This document shows, one piece after another, positions 51,037-63,960 of a DNA stretch of 64,000 bases. Numbering within the stretch: position 1 is the stretch's first letter; every line of letters starts with the position of its first letter. The notes beneath the pieces are model-generated. The model was not told the DNA's origin and did not search any database. It saw nothing but the letters and a program-made list of their open reading frames with translations. Origin of the DNA: Aristolochia californica (lineage: Eukaryota > Streptophyta > Magnoliopsida > Piperales > Aristolochiaceae); NCBI GenBank assembly GCA_029961685.1, contig JARWKL010000001.1, positions 25,556,295 through 25,620,294 of the forward strand, read 5' to 3'. The position numbers and the translations under genes are program-made.

Positions 51037-52399
51037 CTGTAAATGTTAGGGATTGTAAACTCTTTTTAGTTTTTATATATCAGGTTCTGCAATCGTCAGG
51101 AAAAGGCGGAGGCGGGGGATTTTTAACTGAGTCTTGACTCCCAATCCATAAGTCATTCCTTAAAAAAATATAGCCCGTTACGCATGATAAATCACTTTAC
51201 AATCATCTATGATTTTTAGGTCAACTTTTTGTAAATTGGCAAAATAGTGACTTGTTTGACTCGGGTAAATATCCCACCGCATGTTCACTTGAGAATTTAA
51301 TGTTATTCTCTTTAAAAGTTTTGGATCCATAAGTCATTAGCATATATATCAAGGTTCAAGCACGCAAATCAATTTTTTAAAACATATGTAGAAAAATCTT
51401 TTTGTTATAAAATTCCGAGCTATTAGGCATGAACTAGTGGAATTACCAAAACTTGGATGACAAAACTTTTGTGTTCATTTGTGGTGTGTGAATAAATTTT
51501 CTATACTTACATTTTTTTATTGCTTTAAAATCTTTCCATATGTAAACTCTAAAAATTTCACTTTGTTGTGATCTATTTGGCTTTTATCTATTTTTTTAGC
51601 TTGCGAGATGAAGGGAAAGTGAAAACTCAAGTTTGGATTTAAGAAAAAAATATAAATTTAAAATGGAAATGGACATTGCACAATGGAAAAATGTACGGAG
51701 AGATAATTCCATAATGTGTATGTAATTTTTAGGGACTGGAAAATCTTTTTATTTTTTAAATATCAGGTTCTACAATCGTCGGGACAAAGGGGGAGGCGGG
51801 GTATTTTTAACTTAGTGTTGACTCCCAATCCATAAGAGATTCCTTACAAAAATATTGCCCGTTATACATGATAAATCACTTTACAATCATCTATGTTCCT
51901 TAAGTCAGCTTTTTCAAAATGGGCAAAATAATGGCTTGTTTGACTCGGGTAAATATCCCACTGCACGTTCACTTGAGAACTTAATGTTATTATCTTTAAA
52001 AGGTTTAGATCCATAGGTCATTTTAATCTTTAACATGTTTAAAGCATACATAAGCATTTTTTAGAACATGTGTAGAAAAATCTCTTTCATATAATATTCA
52101 GAGCTTCTAGGGTTGAACTAATGGAATTACCCAAACTTGGATATCAAAACTTTTGTGTTCATTTGTGGTGTGTGAATAAATTTTATTTTCCTAAATTTGT
52201 TTATTGCTTTAAATTATTTCCATACATAAACTCTAAAATATTCATTATGTTGTGATTTATTTGCCTTTTATCTCTTTTTTTTTGTTTGCGAGATGAAGGG
52301 AAAGTAAAAATTCTAGTTTTGATTTAAGAACAAAGTATACAAGTAAAATGGAAAAGCACAATGCACAAATATAGAGAGAGATAATTCCAAAAAGTGTGT

Positions 52400-54600
52400 G
52401 TAATTTTTAGGGATTGAAAACTATTTTTAGTTATAATTTATCAGGTTCTGCAATAGTCGGGAAAAGGGAGAGGAGAGGGATTTTTAACTGAGTGTTGACT
52501 CCCAATCCATAAGTCATTCCTTTAAAAAATATGGCCGGTTATGCAGGATAAATCACTCTACAATCATCTATGATCCTTAGGTCATGTTTTAGTAAATGGG
52601 CAAAATAATGGCTTGTTTGACTCGAGTAAATATCCCACCGCACGTTCATAAGAGAATTTAATGTTATTCTCTTTAAAAGGTTTGGATCCATAGGTCATTT
52701 GCATCTTTAACATGTTTCAAGCATGCATATCCATTTTTTAAAACATATGTAGAAAAATCTCTTTCTTATAAAATTTCGCGCTAATAGGGATGAACTAGTG
52801 CAATTACCCAAACTTGGATAACAAATCTTTTGTGTTTATTTGTTGTGTGAGAATAAATTTTCTTTACCTACATTTGTTTATTCCTGTAAATTCATTCCAT
52901 ACATAAACTCTAAAATTTTCATTTTGTTGTGATGCATTTGCCTTTTATCTCTTTTTTTTGTTTGCGAGATGAAGGGAAAGTAAAAACTCAAGTTTTGATT
53001 TAAGAAAAAATCATACATCTAAAATGGAATTGCACAGTGCAAAAATGTGGAGAGAGATAATTCTAAAAAGTGTCTGTAATTTTTAGGGTATGTAAACTCT
53101 TTTTAGTTTTTATAAATCAAGTTCTACAATCGTCAGGAAAAGGGGGAGGTGGGGAATTTTTGAGTGAGTGTTGACTCGCAATCCATAAGTCATTCGTTAC
53201 AAAAATATATCCCGTTATGCAAGATAAATCACTTTACAATCATCTATGATCGTTAGGTCAGCTTTTAGGAAATGGGCAAAATATTGGCTTGTTTCATTTG
53301 GGTAATTATCCCACCGCACGTTCACTTGACAATTAAATGTTATTCTCTTTAAAAGGTTTGGATCCATAGGTCATTTGCATCTTTAACATGTTTCAAGGAA
53401 GCATATCCTTTTTGTAAAACATGTGTAGAAAAATCTCTTTCTTATTAAATTGCAAGTTATTAGGGTTGAACTAGTGGAATTAACCAAACTTGGATAAAAA
53501 AACTTTTGTCGTCATTTGTGGTGTGTGAATAAATTTTATTTGCTTAAATTTGTTTATTGTGTAAAATTATTTCCATACAAAAACTCTAAAATTTTCATTT
53601 TGTTGTGATGTATTTGCCTTTTATCTCTTTTTTTTGTTTGCGAGATGAAGGGTAAGTACAAACTCAAGTTTTGATTTAAGAAAAAAGTATATATCTAAAA
53701 TGGAAATGCATAATGCACAAATGTAGAGAGAGATAATTCCAAAAAGTTTCTGTAATTTTTAGGGATTGAAAACTCTTTTTAGTTGTTATATATCAGGTTC
53801 TGCAATCGTCAGGAAAAGGGGGAGGCGGGGGATTTTTAACTAAGTGTTGACGCCCAATCCATAAGTCATTCCTTTCAAAACAATACCCGGTTACGTATGA
53901 TAAATCACTTTACAATCATCTATGTTCGTTACGTCAACTTTTTGTAAATAGGAAAAATAATGACTTGTTTGACTCGAGTATATATCCCACCGCACGTTCA
54001 CTTGAGAATTTAATGTTATTCACTTTAAAAGGTTTGGATCCATAGGTCATTTGCATCTTTAACATGTTTCAAGCATGCATATCCATTTTTTGAAACATAT
54101 GTAGAAAAATCTCTTTCTTATAAAATTTCGCACTATTAGGGTTGAACTAGTGAAATTACCCAAACTTGGATAAAAAAACTTTGGTGTTCATTTGTGGTTT
54201 GTGAATAAATTTTCTTTACTTACATTTGTTTATTGCTATAAATTCTTTCCATACATAAACTCTAATTTTTTTAATTATTTTTTATCTATTTTCCCTTTAT
54301 CTCTTTTTTTTTTCAAGATGAAGGGAAAGTAAAAACACAAGTTTTGATTTAAGAAAAAAGTAAACATCTAAAATGGAAATGCACAATGCACAAATGTAGA
54401 GAGAGATAATTCCAAAAAGTTTCTGTAATTTTTAAGGATTGAAAACTCTTTTTAGTTATTATATATTAGGTTCTGCAATCGTAGGGAAAAGGGGGAGGTG
54501 GGGGATTTTTAACTGAGTGTTGACTCCAAATACATAAGTCATTCATTTCTAAAATATAGCAGGTTACGCATGAAAAATCGCTCTACAATCATCTATGATC
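52400..54600 (-). repeat. Second occurrence of A/B unit types
   Basis: The A-type marker GATTGAAAACT appears near 52420, 53764 and 54437, and the B-type TTTTTGAGTGAGTG near 53157. The order is A-B-A-A, related to the pattern at 41790-44640 some 10 kb away, with the same CCGGTT and CACTCTACA variants in part. It suggests exchange between distant parts of the array. Confidence 0.6.
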
Positions 54601-55059
54601 ATTAGGTCAGCTATTTGTAAATGGGAAAAATATTGCCTTGTTTGACTCGAGTAAATATCCTACCGCACGTTCACTAGAGAATTTATTGTTATTCTTTTTA
54701 AAAGGTTTGGATCCATAGGTCATTTGCATCTTTAACATGTTTCGAGCATGCATATCCATTTTTTAAAACATAAGTAGAAAAATCTCTTCCTTATAAAATT
54801 CCATGCTATTGGGGATGAACTAGTGGAATTACCCAAACTTGGATAACAAAACTTTTGTGTTTAATAGTGGTGTGAGTATAAATTTTCTATACTTACATTT
54901 GTTTATTGCTTTAAATTCTTTCCATAAATAAACTTTAAAATTTTCATTTTGTTGTTATCGATTTGCCTTCTATCTATTTTTTTAGTTAGTGAGATGAAAG
55001 AAAGCAAAACTTCAAGTTTTGATTTAGGAAAAAAGTATGCACCTAAAGTGGAAATCCAC

Positions 55060-55080
55060 AATGCACAAATGTTTGACTCG
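55060..55080 (-). repeat. Satellite unit with ~240-bp deletion
   Basis: ATGCACAAATG passes directly into TTTGACTCGGGTAAATATCC; the landmark and the C-rich box are lost. The interval between landmarks is 54522 to 55627, about 243 bp short for two units. The join overlaps at one or two T/G bases. Confidence 0.85.
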
Positions 55081-56049
55081 GGTAAATATCCCACTGCACG
55101 TTCACTAGAGAATTTAATATTATTCTCTTTAAAAGGTTTGGATCCAGAGGTCATTTGCATCTTTAACTTGTTTCAAGCATGCATATCCATTTTTTAAAAC
55201 ATATGTAGAAAAATCTCTTTCTTATAAAATTCCGAGCTATTTGTGTTGAACTAGTGGAATTTCCCAAACTTGTATTACAAAACTTTTGTGTTCATTTGTG
55301 GAGTATGAATAAATTTTCTTTACTTATATTTTTTAACTGCTTTAAATTCTTCCAGACATAAAACCTAAAATTTTCATTTCGGTGTGGCTATTTGCCTCTT
55401 ATCTATTTTTTTTGTTTGCGAGATGAAGGGAAAGTGAAAACTCAAGTATTGATTTAAGAAAAAAGAATACATAAAAAATGGAAATTCACAATGCACAAAT
55501 ATTGAGAGAGATAATTCTAAAAAGTGTCTGTAATTTTAAGGGATTGTAAACTTTATTTAGTGTTTATATATCAGGTTCTGCAATCGTCTGGAAAAGGGGG
55601 TGGCGGGGGATTTTTAGCCGAGTTTTGACTCCCAATCCATAAGTAATTTTTTTAAAAAATATAGTTCGTTATGCATGATAAATCACTTTACAATCTTCTA
55701 TGATCGTTAGGTCTGCATTTTGTAAATGGGCAAAATAATTACTTGTTTCACTCGGGTAAATATCCCACCGCACATTCACTTGAAAATTTAATGTTATTCT
55801 CTTTAAAACGTTTGGATCCATAGGTCATTTGAATCTTTAAAATGTTTCAAGCAAGTATATCCATTTTTTAATACATCGGTAGAAAAATCTCTTTCTTATA
55901 AAATTCAGATCTATTAGGGTTGAACTAGTGGAATTTCCCAAACTTGGATAACAAAAATTGTGTTCATTTGTGGCGTGTGGATAAATTGTCTTTATTTACT
56001 TTTTTTATTGCTTTAAATTCTTTCCATACATAAACTATAAAATTTTCAT

Positions 56050-56340
56050 TTTGTTGTGACTCTCAATCCATAAGTCATTCTTTACAAAAATATAGCCCGT
56101 TATGCATGATAAATCACTTTACAGTCGTCTATGATCATTAAGTCAGGTTTTTGTAAATGGGCAAAATAATGGCTTGTTTGACTCAGCTAAATATCCCACC
56201 TCATGTTCACTTGAGAATTTATTGTTACTCTCTTTAAATTGTTTTCATCCATAGGTCATTTGCATCTTTAACTTGTTTCTATCATGCATACCCATTTTTA
56301 AAAACATGTGTAGAAAAATCTCTTTTTGTTCATTTGTGGT
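56050..56340 (-). repeat. Satellite unit with two deletions
   Basis: At 56055-56065 TTTTGTTGTGA is joined to CTCTCAATCCATAAG, losing about 240 bp including the A-tract, the doubled TGTGCAT and the C-rich box; a shared TGTGAC/TGTTGAC-like sequence lies at the join. At about 56322 GAAAAATCTC is joined to TTTTTGTTCATTTGTGG, losing about 70 bp including the GTTGAACTAGTGG block. Confidence 0.8.
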
Positions 56341-57988
56341 GTGTGAATAAATTTTCTTTACTTACATTTGTTATTGCTTTAAATTCTTTCTTTACATAAA
56401 CTCTAAAATTTTGTTTTTGTTGTGATCGATTTGCCTTTTATCTCTTTTTTTATTTACAAGATGAAGGAAAAGTGGAAACTCAAGTTTTGATTTAAGAAAA
56501 AAGTATTCACCTAAAATATAAATGCACAATGCACAAATGTAGAGAGAGATAATTCAAAAAAGTGTCTGTAACTTTTAGGGATTTTAATCTCTTTTAAGTT
56601 TTTATATATCTAGTTCTGCAATCGTTGGCAAAAAGGGAGGTGGGGAATTTTTAACTGAGTGTTGACTCCAAATCCATATGTCATTCCTTAAAATAATATA
56701 GCCCGTTATGCATGATAAATTACTTTACAGTCACCTATGATCGTTAAGTCAGCTTTTTGTAAATGGGCAAAATAATGGCTTATTTGACTCGGGTAAATAT
56801 CCCACCGCACGTCACATTGGAATTTAATGTTATTCTATTTAAAAGGTTTAAATCCATAGGTCATTTGCATCTTTAACATGTTTTAAGCATGAATATCCAT
56901 TTTTTAAAACATGTGTAAAAAAATCTCTTTCTTATAAAATTCCGAGCTATTAGGGTTGAACTATTGGATTTTCCCAAACTTGGATAACGAAACTTTTGTG
57001 TTCATTTGTGGTGTGTGAATAAATTTTCTTGACTTAAATTTGTATTGCTCTAAATTCTTTCCATACATAAACTCTAAAATTTTCATTTTGTTGTGATCTA
57101 TTAGTCTTTTATCTCTTCTTTTGTTTACAAGATGAAGGGAATGTGAAAACTCAAGTTTTGATTTAAGAAAAAAGTGTCCATCTAAAATGGAAATTCACAA
57201 TGCACAAATGTAGAGAGAGATAATTCCAAAAAGTGTCAATAATTTTTAAGCATTGTAAACTCTTTTTAGTTTTTATATATCAGGTTCTGCAATAGTCGGG
57301 AAAAGGGGGAGGCAGGGGATTTTTAACTGAGTGTTGACTCCCAATCCATAAGTCATTCCTAAAACAAATATAGCCTGTTATGCATGATAAATCACTTTAC
57401 AATCATCTATGATCGTCGGGTCAGCTTTTTGTAAATGGGCAAAATATTGGCTTGTTTGACTCGGGTAAATATCCCATTGCACGTTCACTTGGAAATATAA
57501 TGTTATTATCTTTAAAATATTTGGATTCATAGGTCATTTGCATCTTTAACATGTTTCAAGCATGAATATCAATTTTTTAAAACATGTGTAGAAAAATCTC
57601 TTTCTTATAAAATTCCGAGCTATTAGGGTTGAACTAGTGGAATTTCCCAAACATGGATAACAAAACTTTTGAGTTCATTTGTGGTGAATGAATAAATTTT
57701 CTTTACTTACATTTGTTATACCTTTAAATTCTTTCCATACGTAAACTCTACAAGTTTTATTTGGTTGTGATCTATTAGGTTTTTATCTCTTTTTTTGTTT
57801 ACGAGATCAAGGGAAAGTGAAAACTACAGTTTTGATTTATGAAAAAAGTGTACATCTAAAATGGAAATGCACAATGCACAAATGTAGAGAGAGATAATTC
57901 CAAAAAGTGTCAGTAATTTTTAGGGATTGTAAACTCTTTTTAGTTTGTATATATCAGGTTCTACAATCGTCGAGTAAAGGGGACGGGT

Positions 57989-58007
57989 GGGGGGGGGGGG
58001 GGGGGGG
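57989..58007 (-). repeat. G19 run in a satellite C-rich box
   Basis: Homopolymer expansion of the reverse-complemented C-rich box; the unit is 689 bp, the longest step in the array. The flanking sequence is otherwise normal apart from TGTAGACTCC in place of the landmark. Confidence 0.85.
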
Positions 58008-60484
58008 ATTTTTAACTGAATGTAGACTCCCAATCTATACGTCATACCTTACAAAAATATATCCCATTATGCATGATAAATCCCTTTACAGTCATTTAAT
58101 ATCGTTAGGTCGGCTTTTTTGTAAATGGGCAAAAAAATGGCTTGTTTGACTCTGGAAAATATCCCCCTGCACGTTCACTTGGGAACTTAATGTTATTCTC
58201 TTTAAAAGGTTTGGATCCAAAGGTCATTTGCAACTTTAGCAGGTTTCAAGCATGCATATCCATTTTTTTAAACCTGTGTAAAAAAATCTCTTTCTTATAA
58301 AATTTTGAGCTACTAGGGTTGAACTAGTGAAATTTTACAAACTTAGATAACAATAGTTTTGTGTTCATTTGTAGGGTTTGAATAAATTTTCTTTACTTAC
58401 ATTTTTTATTGCTTTAAATTCTTTTGATACATAAAGTCTAACTTTTCATTTTGTTGTGATCTATTTGGCTTTTATCTCTTTTTTTTTTTTATGAGATGAA
58501 GGGAAAGTGAAAACTCAAATTTTGATTTAAGAAAAAAATAAACATCTAAAATGGAAATGCAAAATCCACAAATATAGAGAGAGATAATTCCAAAACGTGT
58601 CTGTAATTTTTAGGGATTGTAAACTCTTTTAAGATTTTATATATCAGGATCTGTAATCATCGGGAAAAAGGGGGAGGCGATGGATTTCTAACTGAGTGTT
58701 GACTCCCAATCCATAAGTCATTCCTTACAACAATATAGCCCTTCCCGCAAGATCAATCATTTTACAATCATCTATGATCGTTAGTTCAGATTTTTGTAAA
58801 TGGGCAAAATAATGGATGGTTTAACTCAGATAAATATCCCACCCCACGTTCACTTGGGAATTTAATGTTATTCTTTTTAAAAGGTTTGGATCCATTGGTC
58901 ATTTGTATCTCTAACATGTTTCAAGCATGTTTATGAATTTTTTAAAACATGTGTAGAGAAATCTCTTCCTTATAAAATTCTGAGCTATTAGTGTTGAACT
59001 AGTGGGATTTCCCAAACTTCGAAAACAAAACTTTTCAGTTGATTTGTGGTGTGTGAATAAATTTTTTTATTTCTTTAAATCCTTTCCATACATAAACTCT
59101 AAAATTTTCATTTTGTTGTGATCTATTTGCCTTTTATCTCTTTTTTTGTTTACGAGATGAAAGGAATGTGAAAACTCAAGTTTTGATTTAAGAAAAAACT
59201 ATACATCTAAAATGGAAATGCACAATGCACAAATGTAGAGAGAGATAATTCCAAAAAGTGACTGTAATTTTTTTAGATTGTAAACTCTTTTTAGTTTTTA
59301 AATGTCAGGTTTGGCAATCGTCGGGAAAAACGGGAGGCGGGGGATTTTTAACTAAGTGTTGAATCCCAATCCCAAAGTCATTCTTTACAAAAATATAGCC
59401 CGTTATGCATCATAAATCACTTTACACTCATCTATGATTGTTAGGTCAGCTTTTTGTAAATGGGCAAAAATATGGCTTGTTTGAGTCGAGCATATCTCCC
59501 TCCGCACGTCCACTTGGGAATTTAATTTTATTTTCCTTAAAAGGTTTAGATCCATAGGTCATTTGGATCTTTAAAATGTTTCAACCATACATATCCATTT
59601 TTTAAAACATGAGTTGAAAAATCTCTTTCTTATAAAATTCTGAGCTATTAGGGTTGAACTGGTGGAATTTCCCAAACTAGGATAACAAAACTTTTGTGTT
59701 CATTTGTGGTGTGTGAATAAATTTTCATTACTTACATTTTTTATTGCTTTAAATTTTTTCCACACATAAACTCTAAAATTTTCATTTTGTTGTGATCTAA
59801 TTGCCTTTTGTCTCTCTTTTTGTTTACGAGATGAAGGGAACGTGAAAACTCAAGTTTTGATTTAAGAAAAAAGTATACATAGAAATGGAAATGCACAATG
59901 CACAAATGTAGAGAGAGATAATTCCAAAAAGTGTCTATAATTTTTTAGGGATTGTAAACTCTTTTTAGTTTTTATATATCAGGTCCGGCAATCGTCGGGA
60001 AAAGGGGGAGGCGGTGGATTTTTAACTAAGTTTGACTCCCAATCCTTAAATCATTCCTTAGAAAAATATAGCCCGTTACGCATGATAAATCACTTTACAG
60101 TCATTATTGATCGTTAGGTCAGCTTTTTGTAAATGGGCAAAATAATGGCTTGTTTGACTCGGGTAAATATCCCACCGCACGTTCACTTGGGAATTTAATG
60201 TTATTCTCTTTAAAAGGTTTGAACCATAGGTCATTTGCATCTTTAACATATTTCAAGCATGTATATCCAATTTTTAAAACATGTGTTGAAAAAACAAATT
60301 CTTATAAAATTCTAAGCTATTAGGGTTGAATTAGTGGAATTTCTCTGACTAGGATAACAAAACTTTTGTGTTCATCTGTGGTGTGTGAATAAATTTTCTT
60401 TACTTACATTTTTTTTTGCTTTAAATTCTTTCCATATGTAAACTCTAAAATTTTCATTTTGTTGTGATCTATTTGCCTTTTATC

Positions 60485-60500
60485 TCTTTTTTTGTGAAAA
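60485..60500 (-). repeat. Small deletion at the A-tract hairpin of a unit
   Basis: ATCTCTTTTTTTGTG passes directly into AAAACTCAAG; the usual TTACGAGATGAAGGGAAAG is missing. This removes one arm of the ATCTC/GAGAT inverted repeat and makes the unit 651 bp. Confidence 0.75.
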
Positions 60501-63214
60501 CTCAAGTTTTGATTTAAGAAAAAAGAAGACATCTAAAATGGAAATGCACAATGCACAAATGGAGTGAGATAACTCCAAAAAGTGTCTATAATTTTTAGGT
60601 ATTGTAAACTCTTTTATGTTTTTATATATAAGCTATTGATATCTTCGGGAAAAGGGGGAGGCGGGTGATTTTTAACTGAGTGTTGACTCCCAATCCATAC
60701 GTCATTCATTACAAAAATATAGCCTGTTACGCATGATAAATACTTTACAATCATCTACGATAGTTAGGGCAGCTTTTTGTATATGGGAAAAATAGTGGCT
60801 TGTTTGACTCGGGTAAATATCCCACCAAACGTTCATTTGAGAATTTACTGTTATTCACTTTAAAAGGTTTGGATCCATAGGTCATTTGCATCTTTAGCAT
60901 GTTCCAAGCGTCCAAATCCTTTTTTTAAAACATGTGAAGAAAATTCTTTTTTTTATAAAATTACGAGCTAATAGGGTTGAACTAGTGGAATTTCCCAAAC
61001 TTCGATAACAAAACTTTGTGTTCATTTATGGTGTGTGAATAAATTTTCTTTACTTACATTATTTTATTGCTTTAAATTCTATCCATACATAAAAAATAAA
61101 TTTTTATTTTGTTTATATCTTTTTTCCTTTTATCTCTTTTTTTGTTTACGACATGAAGGGAAAGTGAAAACTCAAGTTTTGATTTAAGAAAAAAATATAC
61201 ATTTAAAATGGAAATGCACAATACACAAATGTAGAGAGAGATAATTCCAAAAAGTGTCTGTAATTTTTAGGGAATGTAAACACTTTTTAGTTTTAATATA
61301 TGAGTTCTCTAATCGTCGAGAAAAGGAGGCGGGGGATTTTTAACTGAGTGTTGACTCCCAATCCATAAGTCATTCCTTACAAAAATATATCCCGTTACAC
61401 ATGATAAATCACTTTACAATTATCTATGATCGTTAGGTCAGCTTTTTGTAAATGTAAAAAATAATGGCTTGTTTGACTCGAGTAAATATCCCACCGCACG
61501 TTCACTTGGGAATTTAATGTTATTCTTTTTAAAAGGATTGAATCCAAAGCTCATTTGCATCTGTAAAATGTTTCAAGCATGCATATCCATTTTTAAAACA
61601 TGCGTAGAAAAATCTCTTTCTAATAAAATGCCAAGTAATTAGGGTTGAACTTGTGGAATTTCTGAAACTTGGATAACAAAACTTTTGTATTCATTTGTGG
61701 TGTGTGAATAAATTTTCTTTTCTTACATTTGTTATTACTTTAAATTCTTTTCTTACATAAAGTCTAAAATTTTCATTTGGTTGTGATCCATTTGCCTTTT
61801 ATCTCTTTTTTTGCTTACGAGATGAAAGGAAAGTGAAAACTCAAGTTTTTATTTAAGAAAAAAGTATAGATCTCAAATTTAAATGCATAATGGACAAATT
61901 TAGAGAGAGATAATTCCAAAAAGTGTCTGTAATTTTTAGGGATTGTAAACACTTTTTAGTTTTTATAAATTAGGTTCGGCAATCGTCGAGAAAAGGGGGA
62001 GGTGGGGGATTTTTAACTTAGTTGTGACTCCCAATCCATAAGTCATTCCTTAAAAAAATATATCCCGTTACGCATGATAAATGACTTTACAATCATCTAC
62101 GATCATTAGGTCAACTGTTTGTAAATGGGCAAAATAATGGCTTGTTTGACTTGAGTAAATATCCCACCGCATGTTCACTAGGGAATTTGATGTTATTCAC
62201 TTTAAAAGGTTTGGATCCAATAAGTCATTTGCATCTTTAACATGTTTGAAGCATGCATATCCATTTTTTAAAACATATGTAGAAAAATCTCTTAATTATA
62301 AAATTCCGAGCTATTAGGGTTGAACTAGTGGAATATCCCAGACTTCGATAATAAAACTTTTGTGTTCATTGGTGGCACGTGAATAAATTTTCTTTACATG
62401 CATTTGTTTTGCTGTAAATTATTTCCACAAATACACTCAAATTTTCATTTTGTTGTGATCTATTTGCCTTTTTTCTCTTTTTTTGTTTACGAGATGAAGG
62501 GAAAGTGAAAACTCAAGTTTTTATTTATGAAAAAAGTATGCATCTAAAATGGAAATGCAAAATGCACAAATGTAGAGAGATAATTCCAAAAAGTGCCTGT
62601 AATTTTTAGGGATTGTAAACTCTTTTTATTTTATATATATCAAGTTCTGCATTCGTCGAGAAAGGGGGAGGCAGGGGATTTTTTACTGAGTGTTGACTCC
62701 CAATCCTTAAGTCATTCCTAACGAAAATTTAGCCCATTACGCACGATAAATCACTTTACAGTCATTAATGATCGGTAGGTGAGCTTTTTGTAAATGGGCA
62801 AAATAATGGCTTGCTTGACTCGGTTAAATATCCCACCGCACGTTCACTTGGGAATTTAATGTTATTCTTTTTAAAAGGTTTGGATCCATAGGTCATTTGC
62901 ATCTTTAACATGTTTCAAGCATGCATATCCATTTTTTAAAACATGTGTAGAAAAATCAGTTTCTTATAAAATTCTGAGCTATATGGGTTGAACTAGTGGA
63001 ATTTCCGAAACTTGGATAAAAAAAATTTTGTGTTCATTTGTGGTGTATGAATAAAGTTTCTTTACTCACATTTGTTATTGGTTTAAATTCTCTCCATACA
63101 TAAACTCTAAAATTTTCATTTTGTTATTATGTATTTACCTTTTATTCTTTTTTTTTAAAATTATGAGATGAAGGGAAAGTGAAAACTCAAGTTTTGATTT
63201 AAGCAAAAAGAATC

Positions 63215-63245
63215 CATCTAAAATGTAAACACTTTAAAGTTTTTA
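63215..63245 (-). repeat. Satellite unit with ~65-bp deletion at a GTAAAC repeat
   Basis: CATCTAAAATGTAAACACTTT joins two parts of the unit that both contain TGTAAA or TGGAAA, losing the doubled TGTGCAT and the CT-rich stretch. The landmark step is 62695 to 63304 (609 bp). Confidence 0.75.
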
Positions 63246-63945
63246 TAGATCAGGTTCTCAATCATCAGGAAAAGGGGGAGGCATTGATTTTTAACTAAGT
63301 GTTGACTCCCAATCCATAAGTCATTACTTAAAATAATATAGCCCATTACACAAGAAAAATCACTTTATAGTCATCTATGATCGTTAGGTCAGCTTTTTGT
63401 AAATGGGCAAAATAATGACTTCTTTAACTGGGGTAAATATCCACTTGCACGTTCACTTGGGAATTTAATGTTCTTCTCTTTAAAAGGTTTGGATCCATAG
63501 GTCATTTGCATCTTTAACATGTTTCAATTATGCGTATCCATTTTTTAAATCATCTGTAGAATAATCTCTTCTTCTTAAATTTCGAGCTATTAGGGTTGAA
63601 CTTGTGGAATTTCCCAAACTTGGATAATAAAACGTTTGTGTTCATTTGTGGCCTATGAATAAATTTTCTTTAATTACATTTGTTATTGATTTAAATTCTT
63701 TCCATACTTAAAATCTAAAATTTTCATTTTGTTGTCATCTTTTTGCCTTTTATCTCTTTTTTTGTTTACGAGATGAAGGGAATGTGAAAACTCAAGTTTT
63801 GATTTAAGAAAAAATTATACACCTAAAAATGAAATGCACAATGCACAAATTTAGAGAGAGACAAATCCAAAAAGTGTCTGTAATTTTAAGGGATTGTAAA
63901 CTCATTTTAATTTTTATACATCAGGTTCTTCAATCACCAGGAAAA

Positions 63946-63960
63946 GGGGGGGGGGGGGGG
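63946..63960 (-). repeat. G15 run in a satellite C-rich box
   Basis: A third homopolymer expansion at the same place in the unit, close to the window end. The following bases CGAGGGATTTTTACC are a normal unit. Confidence 0.85.

Larger units (their letters stand above)
58160..63480 (-). repeat. Local satellite subfamily (CACTTGGGAA variant)
   Basis: Most units here read CACTTGGGAATTTAATG or a close form (near 58176, 58851, 59510, 60185, 61505, 62177, 62845 and 63455), where the rest of the array has CACTTGAGAATTTAATG. The unit near 60835 keeps GAGAAT. Several of these units also have a shortened TTACATTTTTTATTGC or TTACATTTGTTATTG. This is a locally homogenised subfamily. Confidence 0.7.
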
